Source: Clostridia bacterium (lineage in GTDB: Bacteria > Bacillota > Clostridia > Christensenellales > Aristaeellaceae). Taken from it: a stretch of DNA of 64,000 nucleotides. The notes under the pieces were generated by a model, which made no database searches, was not told the DNA's origin, and worked only from the letters and a program-made list of their open reading frames with translations. A program made the position numbers and the translations under genes. The stretch spans positions 1 through 64,000 of the forward strand of contig JAFZOG010000135.1 in assembly GCA_017550745.1 (NCBI GenBank), given 5' to 3'. The first letter of the stretch is position 1. Every line of letters starts with the position of its first letter. Positions 51,299 through 60,234 of this stretch are shown piece by piece.

Positions 51299-53224
51299 AT
51301 GGCAATGGGATATCGATGGCAGGAAGAAGAAAATGGCGTTATTACCTTATATCTGAACGAACGGCCTGTATTGTCCGCATCCGCACAAGCGGAGGAAAAT
51401 GAAACAGGCAAGAGGATCGACACTCGACAAGCAGCGCTGATTGAAGCAAACAGAGAGAATCATTCGCTGACATTGACCTATGAAAACGATGCGGGGCTGC
51501 GCCTGACGGAGTATTTGGCGGCGGCTGAAACCGGGGCAATTGCCCAATGCAGCTTATCAAAGAAGGATGGCACGAAGGTCACAACCAACCGCCTGACACC
51601 TTTGATCGCCCACGGGAAAGGGGACGAACCCTATTTGTGGCGGGACTTGGGTGCCAAAATGCTGCTGGTGCCCTATGATAACGACATGTGGATGCGGTAT
51701 GAAACCGCGGCGCTGCGAGCAGGGCGGAAGAGCTACGACGTGACGGTGCTCATGAAGGAGGACACCCGAGAAGGGCTGCTCATAGGAGCTATTGATTTTA
51801 ATATATGGAAAAATGCCATTGCCTGCCCCGGCATGGACGCCAGGATTTTGGAAGCCCGGTGCGGGCAAGGAGCCAGCGATGAGGGCAGCCATGATTACGC
51901 GCCACACGGCGTGATCGAGGGGGTAGAGGTGTTTTCCTCCCGATTCATGATCGCCTATGGCCCTGACTGGCGGGATTTGCTGGAGCAGTATGCCGACGCA
52001 CTGGCAGAAGAAAGAATGCCCCGCATGTGGGATCGGGGTGTACCCTTTGGGTTTAACAGCTACGCCGGGCTGGCGTTTACCTTAAACGCGGAAAACTTCC
52101 GAACCAGCGGGGATTTCGTGTGTAATGAACTGGCACCCCGAGGTTTCCATAACCACGGAGAAACCTACATCAACCTGGATGGCGGCTGGCAGCGAATACC
52201 GGAAGAAGACCGGCTGCGCATCAAGGACGATCTGCACGCCAACGGGCAGAAAGCGGGTATCTACGACGCGCCTTTTGCCTGTTTTTATCCCCTGGATCGG
52301 GAAATTCCTCTGCTGCCGGGGCACACCTTCGGGGAAATCGTGCTGCGAAATGAAAAGGGCGAATCGTTGCCCCGCATTGACAGGGCTGTGCCCTATGACG
52401 TGACCCATCCTTTGTGGCTGGAATGGACGGAAAAGAAAGCCAGGCAGTTCATCGACTGGGGCTATGATTATCTGAAAATCGATTTTCTCAGTCACGGCGG
52501 CATGGAGGGCGTACATTACGATCCTGCCACCCGTACCGGGCGGCAGGCACTGGATTATGGCTATCGTGTGTTGGAACGACTGTATGATGAAAGGATCATC
52601 GGCAAGCCCTTCTTCATCAGTCTGTCCATCGCACCGTTGTTCCCCTATGGTTTTGGCAACGCCAGGCGCTTTTCCTGCGATGCTTTCGGTTTATCCGAGG
52701 ATATCGAATATGTGCTCAACGCTCAAACCTATTCCTGGTGGACGGGCGGCAGGCTGTACCAGTTCAATGACCCCGACCACATCGTATTACAGCGCAGCTT
52801 CTGCATGCTCAGGGATTCCACGGAAGGGGAAGCCCGGGCAAGATATACCTCCGCTGTGATCGCAGGTTCCGTGATGCTGCTGTCAGAGGATTACGGCAGG
52901 CCGGAAGCCAAGGAACGCACCATAAAAATCGCTGGAAACACCGCTGTGAATGCCCTTGCCCGCAGGGGCGTTGTGTTCCGCCCGGTAGACGCAGCGGGAG
53001 GATCGGCATGTGCTGTGTATACGGCAGAAATCGACGGTGAAACGTATGTGGCGCTGTTTTGCTGGAAACCAGGCGGAGAAACTGTAAACGTTGATTTGAG
53101 AAGAGCAAAACTTCCTTGCGGAACATATGAAGACTTGTGGAGCGGGAAGCGGATCACATCCACTGAACGCTTTCTTTCCTGGACGTTTGAGGAAACGGAC
53201 GCCATCCTGCTAAAAGAACAATAA
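51299..53224 (+). CDS. Clan GH-D glycoside hydrolase (alpha-galactosidase-like), cytoplasmic
   Basis: A 641-residue glycosidase without signal peptide. It has an N-terminal beta-sandwich (about 1-230), a TIM barrel (about 235-540) and a C-terminal beta domain. In the barrel, YLKIDFLSHG gives the probable nucleophile D395 and FGLSEDIEYV the probable acid/base D468, the pattern of GH36/GH27 relatives. The exact family is uncertain. The start ATG 51299 follows AAAGGCGGGAAG. It begins the galactoside locus and should cleave oligosaccharides imported by the following ABC system. Confidence 0.8.
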   Translation: MAMGYRWQEEENGVITLYLNERPVLSASAQAEENETGKRIDTRQAALIEANRENHSLTLTYENDAGLRLTEYLAAAETGAIAQCSLSKKDGTKVTTNRLTPLIAHGKGDEPYLWRDLGAKMLLVPYDNDMWMRYETAALRAGRKSYDVTVLMKEDTREGLLIGAIDFNIWKNAIACPGMDARILEARCGQGASDEGSHDYAPHGVIEGVEVFSSRFMIAYGPDWRDLLEQYADALAEERMPRMWDRGVPFGFNSYAGLAFTLNAENFRTSGDFVCNELAPRGFHNHGETYINLDGGWQRIPEEDRLRIKDDLHANGQKAGIYDAPFACFYPLDREIPLLPGHTFGEIVLRNEKGESLPRIDRAVPYDVTHPLWLEWTEKKARQFIDWGYDYLKIDFLSHGGMEGVHYDPATRTGRQALDYGYRVLERLYDERIIGKPFFISLSIAPLFPYGFGNARRFSCDAFGLSEDIEYVLNAQTYSWWTGGRLYQFNDPDHIVLQRSFCMLRDSTEGEARARYTSAVIAGSVMLLSEDYGRPEAKERTIKIAGNTAVNALARRGVVFRPVDAAGGSACAVYTAEIDGETYVALFCWKPGGETVNVDLRRAKLPCGTYEDLWSGKRITSTERFLSWTFEETDAILLKEQ

Positions 53225-53446
53225 CGGTCAATGCAAGTCTAAATGTAAGCTGCCTTTTTCAAATTCCACTTTATTTTCTTTCAAATTTGTATTTTGTGGT
53301 ATTGATAGATACATCCTATACTTTTCCGAAAATATTGACCTGACAAAAAGCCATATACTCCCATCATAATTCCATAGACGGGCATAACACAAAACCATAT
53401 AATAAAGCCATCAAACGCAGCGATAAGCTGACAAGGAGGAACAGAC
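53225..53446. other. Intergenic region upstream of the galactoside ABC importer
   Basis: 222 AT-rich bases between the first glycosidase and the binding-protein gene. TTGACC (53335-53340) and CTGACA overlap here, but neither has a well-spaced -10. It probably holds the importer promoter and the AraC target, which I cannot locate. Confidence 0.4.
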
Positions 53447-55012
53447 ATGAAGAAGCTGGTTGGCCTGATGCTGGCTGTGATGATGGCGCTGACCATCATG
53501 CTGCCCGTCGCCGCTTTGGCGGATGAACCCGTTACCATTTCTTTCTTCGACAAAAACTCCGGCGTGCGCACCTTCGATGACCCCGTGGCGAAAGCCCTGG
53601 AAGAACGCACCGGCGTGAAGATCGACCTGATCAGCCCCTCCGGCAACCCCGGTGAAAAGCTGAGCCTGATGCTGGCTGGCCTGAACTACCCGGACATCAT
53701 CCTGATGGACCGCGGCAGCGACATCGTGAACCAGTACATCGAGGCCAACGCCCTGGTGAACCTGAGCGATTACCTGGACCAGATGCCCAATGTGGTGGCG
53801 ATGTATGGCGAGACCCTGAACAAGACCCGCTACACCGACGGCAACAATTACTACCTGTCCAATTGGTATGGCTACGATCCCGATCCCGTAAGCGGCTTCA
53901 TTTGCCGTTATGACTACATGATCCAGCTGTTAGGCCAGGAACGCGCTGATTCTGCCGAGCCCTTCACCTGGAGTGAATTCAAAGCCCTGCTGCAGCAGTT
54001 CAAGGATACCATTCCCGATGCGAAAACTCCCCTTGTGATCGGCGATCCCGGCAGTGGCGGCATTAACGGCACCTTCGCCGGCATGAACAGCATGTATCCT
54101 TACTATGTGACCGAAGGCAAGCTGTACTTCGCCGTGCGTGATCCTGCTTTCATGACCGCCATCCATGAGATGAATGAACTGTACCGCGAGGGCCTGCTGG
54201 ATCCCGAATGGACCAGCAACAATCAGGAACTGCGCAACCAGAAGCTGAGCAACAATGGCGTGCTGGCTTATGCAGGTTCCTACTGGGATACCTGGACTCC
54301 TTCCGCCGCCCTGCTGGCCTCTGAAAACGAAAATGCTGAATACCTGGCATACAAAGTTATTCCCGACGAAGCCACTTCAGCTGATCTGCCCCTGGCTGGC
54401 CGCTCCTCCCTGGGCTGGGACGCCATCGCCATCACCAAGAACTGCAAGAACGTGGAAGCCGCTGTAAAGTTCATTGATTACTGCGCGTCCCAGGAAGGCC
54501 AGGACCTGCTGCTGTGGGGCATCGAAGGCCAGGATTGGGAATTCGTGGACGGTGTGCGCACTCCCATCGGCGATATTGTGGCCCGTTACCAGGCTGACCC
54601 CTCCAACGTCGTGAACGACACCGGTATCACCAAGTGGACCTGGTTCGTCAAGAACGACGTGCATCCCGATGACGGCACCACCTGCCGCATCTGGTTCAAC
54701 GAAAAGGACCGCAGCGCTACCTACGCCTATCAGAACCTGACCAACGGCTACTATGACAGCGCTGAATTCGCGAATCTGGAGCCCGCTGGCAGCACCATCG
54801 AAGCGCTGATGTACCAGGGCGTGATCGACGTGTTCGACCAGTACTATCCCCGTATGGTAAACGCCTCCACCGTGGAACAGTGCGACGCCCTGTATAATGA
54901 AATGATGGCCGCCATGGAAAGCGCCGGCATGGCCGATATCGAAGCCTACATGACCGACATTTACTTCGCCCGTCTTGCGCTGTGGGGGCTGGAACCCGTT
55001 TCCAGCAAATAA
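53447..55012 (+). CDS. Extracellular solute-binding protein of a carbohydrate ABC importer
   Basis: A 521-residue exported protein with an N-terminal signal peptide (MKKLVGLMLAVMMALTIMLP, cleavage near ALA before DEP). The mature part is a large family 1 solute-binding protein of the LplA/oligosaccharide type (TISFFDKNSGVRTFDDPVAK start, NYPDIILMDRGSD). No lipobox Cys is visible, which is unusual for a Gram-positive binding protein and leaves its anchoring unclear. It heads the importer operon, with two permeases after it; galactose-containing oligosaccharides are the likely ligands from context. ATG follows AAGGAGG. Confidence 0.9.
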   Translation: MKKLVGLMLAVMMALTIMLPVAALADEPVTISFFDKNSGVRTFDDPVAKALEERTGVKIDLISPSGNPGEKLSLMLAGLNYPDIILMDRGSDIVNQYIEANALVNLSDYLDQMPNVVAMYGETLNKTRYTDGNNYYLSNWYGYDPDPVSGFICRYDYMIQLLGQERADSAEPFTWSEFKALLQQFKDTIPDAKTPLVIGDPGSGGINGTFAGMNSMYPYYVTEGKLYFAVRDPAFMTAIHEMNELYREGLLDPEWTSNNQELRNQKLSNNGVLAYAGSYWDTWTPSAALLASENENAEYLAYKVIPDEATSADLPLAGRSSLGWDAIAITKNCKNVEAAVKFIDYCASQEGQDLLLWGIEGQDWEFVDGVRTPIGDIVARYQADPSNVVNDTGITKWTWFVKNDVHPDDGTTCRIWFNEKDRSATYAYQNLTNGYYDSAEFANLEPAGSTIEALMYQGVIDVFDQYYPRMVNASTVEQCDALYNEMMAAMESAGMADIEAYMTDIYFARLALWGLEPVSSK

Positions 55013-55125
55013 AGCCTGACCGTTTCATCTCAGCTATGAGATAAGCGAACGAAGCAGGATCGGATGACGTTGCTTCCGGGTAACTTATCTGATCCTGCTT
55101 CTGTTTCTGTGAAGGAGGATTTCCA

Positions 55126-56076
55126 ATGACAAGCGTCGCAATGGACGGGAAAAGAAAAAAGTCGCTGAAAAGCAGGCTGCTGGATCAGAAATACCTGTTC
55201 CTGCTGATGATTCCCGGCGTGATTTGGGTGCTGGTGATTTGCTACGCCCCTATGACCGGCCTGTATATGGCTTTTACCAATTACCGTCCCTCCCAGAACG
55301 GATATTTTTATGATCTGTTCAACGCCAAATTCGTGGGCATGCAATGGTTCCAGTATTTCTTTAACAAGGATTTCGGCATGATCATGCGCAACACCCTGGC
55401 TACCAGCGTACTGACCCTGCTGTTTTCTTTCCCCGCGCCGATCATTCTGGCGATCATGCTCAACGAACTCAAGAACATTCGGATGAAGAAATTCATCCAG
55501 ACGGCTTCGTACCTGCCTTACTTCATTTCCTGGGTTATTGCCGCCAATATCTTCCTCACCTTCCTGTCGGGCGGCGGTTTGATCAACGATTTACTGCTGA
55601 GCCTGGGCCTCATTAAAGAGCGAATCCTGTTCTTCCAGCACGGCCCCTATTTCTGGTGGATCATCGCCATCGCCAATACCTGGAAGGCCATGGGCTACAA
55701 CGCCATCATCTATCTTTCCGCCATTTCCGGCATCGACGAGCAGCTGTACGAAGCGGCATCCATTGACGGCGCCAGCCGGATCAAGCGTATCTGGCACATC
55801 ACCCTGCCCACCATCCGGCCTACCATTTCCATCCTGCTGATCCTTGCCATCGGCGGTATCCTGTCTACCGGCTTTGAACAGCAATTGCTGATGGGCAATA
55901 ACGCCATCCTGAACTATTCCGACGTATTGGATACCTACGCTTACCGCTACGGCCTCGCCAAAGGCATGTATTCCTACGGCACCGCCGTTGGCCTGTTCAA
56001 ATCCATCGTGTCCTTCATCCTGGTGATGAGCGCCAACAAGATCACCGCCAAACTGAACGACAGCGCGCTGTTCTGA
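55126..56076 (+). CDS. Carbohydrate ABC permease, LplB-type
   Basis: A 316-residue permease with about six helices. The EAA loop is present (YEAASIDGASRIKRIWHITL), the site where a cytoplasmic ATPase docks. Features such as AFTNYRPSQNG and an N-terminal basic stretch are typical of LplB/YtcP-class importers. No ATPase gene is in the locus, so a shared MsmK-like ATPase encoded elsewhere must energise it. ATG follows GAAGGAGG; the next permease is 17 bases downstream. Confidence 0.92.
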   Translation: MTSVAMDGKRKKSLKSRLLDQKYLFLLMIPGVIWVLVICYAPMTGLYMAFTNYRPSQNGYFYDLFNAKFVGMQWFQYFFNKDFGMIMRNTLATSVLTLLFSFPAPIILAIMLNELKNIRMKKFIQTASYLPYFISWVIAANIFLTFLSGGGLINDLLLSLGLIKERILFFQHGPYFWWIIAIANTWKAMGYNAIIYLSAISGIDEQLYEAASIDGASRIKRIWHITLPTIRPTISILLILAIGGILSTGFEQQLLMGNNAILNYSDVLDTYAYRYGLAKGMYSYGTAVGLFKSIVSFILVMSANKITAKLNDSALF

Positions 56077-56093
56077 GAAAGGAGGAGAAAACC

Positions 56094-57020
56094 ATGACTG
56101 TGATCGCAAAGAAGTCCATTCCCAGCCGTATCAAAGAAAAGCGCACAGTGGGCGACTGGATTCTGGATGTTTTCAAGGTCGTTTTCCTGGCGCTGGTTGC
56201 CATCGTCACGGTGTATCCTTTCTGGAACATCTTCGTGGTTTCCATCAATGACGCGACTGACGCCGTGCGCGGCGGCATCTATTTCTGGCCTCGTGTGTTT
56301 TCTACCGCCAGCTATGCTGAAATCTTAGGCCGCTCCACCTTCCAGCATTCCATTCTGGTCACTCTGGCCCGTACCCTGATCGGAACGCCCCTTGCGGTAA
56401 TGTGTTCGGCTATGCTGGCTTATCCGCTGGCCCGGAAGGATTTGGTGGGGCACAAATTCTGGAGCCTGCTGTTCGTGTTCACGATGTATTTCGGCGGCGG
56501 CCAGGTGCCCTATTACATGGTTTTGAAAAACCTGGGTCTGCTGGATAATTTCTGGGTGTTTATCCTGCCCAATATCATGAGCGTGTACAACATGATCCTC
56601 ATTCGTTCCTACATCGAATCCATGCCCTCCTCCCTGTTTGAGGCGGTGCGTATCGATGGCGGCAACGACCTGGTGATCTTCTTCAAAATCATCCTGCCGC
56701 TGGCCAAGCCCATTCTGATGACGGTGGCTCTGTTCGTGGCCATCACGCAGTGGAACAGTTGGTTCGACGCCTATCTGTATACTTCCTCTCAGAATTTGAA
56801 GCCCATGCAGTCCATCCTGGTGGAAATCTTGAATCAGTATCAGACCGGCGCATCCACCTCCCAGCAGATGGCTGCGGGAAAGACGAGCGCAGCTACGGTT
56901 ACTCCCGATTCTATCCGCATGGCCGCGACGATGGTCGCTACGCTGCCCATCATCATGGTATACCCCTTCATCCAAAAATACTTCGTGAAGGGAATCATGC
57001 TTGGGGCTGTCAAAGGTTAA
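56094..57020 (+). CDS. Carbohydrate ABC permease, YtcP-type
   Basis: A 308-residue second permease with six helices. The EAA loop is FEAVRIDGGNDLVIFFKIIL, and the ending, YPFIQKYFVKGIMLGAVKG, is highly characteristic of this family. It pairs with the preceding LplB-type permease. ATG follows AAAGGAGGAG. The promoter of the AraC gene overlaps its end. Confidence 0.93.
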   Translation: MTVIAKKSIPSRIKEKRTVGDWILDVFKVVFLALVAIVTVYPFWNIFVVSINDATDAVRGGIYFWPRVFSTASYAEILGRSTFQHSILVTLARTLIGTPLAVMCSAMLAYPLARKDLVGHKFWSLLFVFTMYFGGGQVPYYMVLKNLGLLDNFWVFILPNIMSVYNMILIRSYIESMPSSLFEAVRIDGGNDLVIFFKIILPLAKPILMTVALFVAITQWNSWFDAYLYTSSQNLKPMQSILVEILNQYQTGASTSQQMAAGKTSAATVTPDSIRMAATMVATLPIIMVYPFIQKYFVKGIMLGAVKG

Positions 57021-57035
57021 TCTTTATGGTATAAT
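57007..57035 (+). promoter_or_regulatory. Probable promoter of the AraC regulator gene
   Basis: CTGTCA (57007-57012), a 17-base spacer and TATAAT (57030-57035), overlapping the permease stop codon. Confidence 0.65.
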
Positions 57036-57120
57036 CAATTTATGGCGCAGTACATACAGACGCTCTTGTTTGCTGTGCTGCGCCGTTTATCTTGATAGCA
57101 TCATGACAGGAGGCGGGCAT

Positions 57121-58023
57121 ATGACCGAAAAAAACAGCCATGGCTTGGAGACGCCTTCCGTCTTCAAAGCCACGAATTACCATGGCATCGAATACCTGCG
57201 TGTCAAGGACAGAACGTTGTATATGAAGACCTGCGGCATTCAGCGCTGTCTGCCGGGCTATGCCTATCCCCACAACGCCAGGGAAGGCTACCACCTGCAT
57301 GTGGTGCTGGCCGGAAAAGGGATGCTGAGAGCGGAGGGAAAGGAATATCACATCCATAAGGGGCAGATGTTTTTGCTCCGAGAAAGGGACGATATTTTTT
57401 ATCAGGCGGATCTGGAAGACCCCTGGTATTACGTATGGATCACGTACTGCGGGGAAAACGCAGGCCGGTATATGGCTTACGCGGGATTCCCTGACGGGGT
57501 GTATGTACAGGACTGCAATATTGATCCTTCTGAGTTTTCCTCCGTGGTAACGGAAATTCTGGAACGGCCCCACCTGAAAATTTCCAGCGAGTTTTATCGC
57601 GCCAGCCTTGCCATCCGTTTTTTATCGCTGGCGGTGGAATCCTGGGAAAAAGGCGGCGACAGTCCCCGGCCCACAAACGATATGACCGTGGACGATTATG
57701 TGTATTACGCGGAAAAATTCATGAAAAGCAATTATTCCGGCATCAAGGTGAGCGACGTGGCGGATTATATCGGCATCAACCGCACCTACCTGACGGAGGT
57801 TTTCAAGGCGAAGATGCACATGTCGCCCCAGGAATACCTGATGCAGGTGCGCATGGAGAAAAGCCGGGAACTGATTCTCAATACGGACGTGCCCATCTCC
57901 GTAGTCGCCAGGGAAGTAGGCTACACCGATCAACTGGCGTTTTCAAAAATCTTCCGTAAAAAATTCGGGCTGAGCCCGGAACAATACAGAAAGAAGAATC
58001 GTGATGAGTATTCAATATCATGA
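57121..58023 (+). CDS. AraC family transcriptional regulator
   Basis: A 300-residue regulator. The N-terminal cupin-like domain (about 1-165; GYHLHVVLAGKGMLRAEGKE, then HKGQMFLLRERD) should bind a sugar. The C-terminal AraC domain has two HTH motifs (KVSDVADYIGINRTYLTEVF and ISVVAREVGYTDQLAFSKIF, then GLSPEQYRKKN). Placed between importer and glycosidase genes, it likely activates the locus in response to galactoside. I chose ATG 57121 after AGGAGGCG; the longer frame overlaps the permease gene. Its last 20 bases overlap the next gene. Confidence 0.9.
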   Translation: MTEKNSHGLETPSVFKATNYHGIEYLRVKDRTLYMKTCGIQRCLPGYAYPHNAREGYHLHVVLAGKGMLRAEGKEYHIHKGQMFLLRERDDIFYQADLEDPWYYVWITYCGENAGRYMAYAGFPDGVYVQDCNIDPSEFSSVVTEILERPHLKISSEFYRASLAIRFLSLAVESWEKGGDSPRPTNDMTVDDYVYYAEKFMKSNYSGIKVSDVADYIGINRTYLTEVFKAKMHMSPQEYLMQVRMEKSRELILNTDVPISVVAREVGYTDQLAFSKIFRKKFGLSPEQYRKKNRDEYSIS

Positions 58024-60193
58024 ACAATCCCGTGTCTTTTCCCTGGAAACGGCGCATTCCCTGTATCAAATAAAAGCTGACGCCACCGGTGTGCTGCTTC
58101 ATCTGTATTACGGGAAGAAAACGGAGCAGGATATGAGCTATCGTCTCTTCCTTACGGATCGGGGCTTCTCCGGCAATCCTTATGAGCAGCGATTGAATCG
58201 GGGCTATTCTTTGGATACGCTGCCCCAGGAATACGCGGGAAGCGGCGTGGGCGATTACCGTCTGCCCGCCGTGCAAACCGTCAGCGAAAACGGCAGCCGC
58301 AGCGTGGATTTACGGTTTGTGGATTATCAAGTCGAAAAAGGCCGTCAGCCGTTGAACGGCCTGCCCTTTGTGCGGGAAAGCGCAGACACCGAAACCTTGA
58401 AAATAACTCTGCGGGACAGCGTGATCGGTCTGGACGTGGAATTGCTGTATCACGTTTTTCCCGCACTGGATGTGATCGTCCGTTCCGCCCGCCTGATCAA
58501 TACCGGTAAACAGGCATTGACCATCGAAAAAGCCGCCTCCGCCTGTCTTGATTTTCTGTACGGGGATTATGACGTACTGCATTTCCATGGGCGCCATTGT
58601 ATGGAACGCATCCCGGAAAGGCTGCGTTTGCCTCGCGGAGTCGCGGCTTTCGGCTCACGCCGGGGCATGAGCAGCCACCACAGCAATCCTTTTGTGGTTC
58701 TGTGCGACCGGAACGCCACCGAGAACGCAGGCGATTGCTACGGCTGTATGCTGATGTATTCCGGGAACCATCTGGAAGAAATGGAAGTGGATCAGACGGG
58801 CAGCACACGGCTGGTGGTGGGCATTCACCCGGACGGATTCTCCTGGACGCTGAACCCCGGCGAAGCCTTTGAAACCCCGGAAGCCCTGCTTTCCTTCAGC
58901 GGCAGCGGCCTGAACGGCTTAAGCCACCAGTATCACGATCTCATCCGGCGGCAGGTCATCGCTCCTCGCTGGCAAAACGTTCAACGGCCCGTTTTAATCA
59001 ACAGCTGGGAAGCGGCCTATTTTGATTTTGACGCGGAAAAAATTCTGCGCTTTGCCCATTCCGCCAAAGACCTGGGCATCGAAATGCTGGTGCTGGACGA
59101 CGGCTGGTTCGGAAACCGCAATGACGACAACCGGGGCTTGGGCGATTGGGCCGTCAACGAAAAAAAGCTGGGCTGTACCATGAAGGCGCTTTCTGATCAA
59201 ATACACGAAATGGGCCTGCAGTTCGGCCTGTGGTTTGAGCCGGAGATGATCAGCGAAGATTCCGACCTGTTCCGCACCCATCCCGATTGGGCTTTGACTG
59301 ACCCGGATCGAAAACCTATGCTGGCGCGGAATCAAATGGTGCTGAATATGTCCCGGCAGGATGTGGTGGATTATTTGTTTGAATCCATGTGCGCCGTGCT
59401 GGACAGCGCGAAGATCGAATATATCAAATGGGATTTCAACCGTTCCGTGGCAAATTGCTATTCCAAAGCCCTTCCCGCTTCCCGGCAGGGGGAGGTGGCC
59501 CATCGTTTCATGCTGGGTACCTATCAGCTGCTGGAAAAGCTATTGAAGCACTATCCTGATTTGATGATCGAGGGGTGCTCCGGGGGCGGCGGGAGATTCG
59601 ATGCGGGGATGCTGTTCTATTGCCCGCAAATCTGGTGCTCCGATGATACGGACGCCATTGAGCGCCTGGAGATCCAGTGCGGCACCTCCTACGGCTATCC
59701 TGTCAGCGCCATGGGCGCACATGTATCCGCTGTGCCCAATCACCAGACGGGCCGCGTTACGCCATTCGGCACGCGCGGTGTGGTCGCCCAATCAGGCACG
59801 TTCGGCTATGAACTGAACCCGGAAAAGTTATCCGATGAAGAAAAAGAACAAATCAGGGTACAGGTATCGGATTATCATCGATATGCTGATCTGATTGCCC
59901 ATGGAACCTATTACCGCCTGACGGAACTGAATGTCGAAAAGGACTTTTCCGCCTGGATGTTCGTTTCGCCCGATCAGAAAGAGGCGCTGGTCAATCTTGT
60001 CATGACCCACGTGCGGGCCAATAGCCCCGTTCCCTTTGTGCGGCTTCAGGGCCTGCTTGCCTCTGGCCGCTACTGCCTGGAAGGAACGGAGGCCGTCTTC
60101 AGCGGCGCGGCGCTTATGTACGGCGGGTTTGTTTTCAAGCATGTACATGGCGATTATGCCGCGGTTCAGGCGCACTTTGTTCTGGATAGATAA
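58004..60193 (+). CDS. Alpha-galactosidase, GH36
   Basis: A 729-residue cytoplasmic enzyme hydrolysing terminal alpha-galactosyl residues of raffinose-type sugars. The full GH36 signature set is present: N-terminal beta-supersandwich, then WEAAYFDFD, VLDDGWFGNRNDDNRGLGDW, GLWFEPEMISEDSDLF, YIKWDFNRSV with nucleophile D477, CSGGGGRFDAGML and WCSDDTDAIER with acid/base near D547/D548. Length fits the family (about 730). ATG 58004 overlaps the AraC gene by 20 bases; its ribosome site is weak, so translational coupling is likely. Confidence 0.95.
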   Translation: MSIQYHEQSRVFSLETAHSLYQIKADATGVLLHLYYGKKTEQDMSYRLFLTDRGFSGNPYEQRLNRGYSLDTLPQEYAGSGVGDYRLPAVQTVSENGSRSVDLRFVDYQVEKGRQPLNGLPFVRESADTETLKITLRDSVIGLDVELLYHVFPALDVIVRSARLINTGKQALTIEKAASACLDFLYGDYDVLHFHGRHCMERIPERLRLPRGVAAFGSRRGMSSHHSNPFVVLCDRNATENAGDCYGCMLMYSGNHLEEMEVDQTGSTRLVVGIHPDGFSWTLNPGEAFETPEALLSFSGSGLNGLSHQYHDLIRRQVIAPRWQNVQRPVLINSWEAAYFDFDAEKILRFAHSAKDLGIEMLVLDDGWFGNRNDDNRGLGDWAVNEKKLGCTMKALSDQIHEMGLQFGLWFEPEMISEDSDLFRTHPDWALTDPDRKPMLARNQMVLNMSRQDVVDYLFESMCAVLDSAKIEYIKWDFNRSVANCYSKALPASRQGEVAHRFMLGTYQLLEKLLKHYPDLMIEGCSGGGGRFDAGMLFYCPQIWCSDDTDAIERLEIQCGTSYGYPVSAMGAHVSAVPNHQTGRVTPFGTRGVVAQSGTFGYELNPEKLSDEEKEQIRVQVSDYHRYADLIAHGTYYRLTELNVEKDFSAWMFVSPDQKEALVNLVMTHVRANSPVPFVRLQGLLASGRYCLEGTEAVFSGAALMYGGFVFKHVHGDYAAVQAHFVLDR

Positions 60194-60234
60194 TGCTTGC
60201 CCCGGCTGCGAAAAGATGAAAAAGGGTGATTCGC

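Noticed and set aside
50959..51423. Minus-strand frame crossing the element/galactoside junction
   Set aside because: It crosses the hydrolase fragment in another frame and the start of the glycosidase gene, without a start signal.
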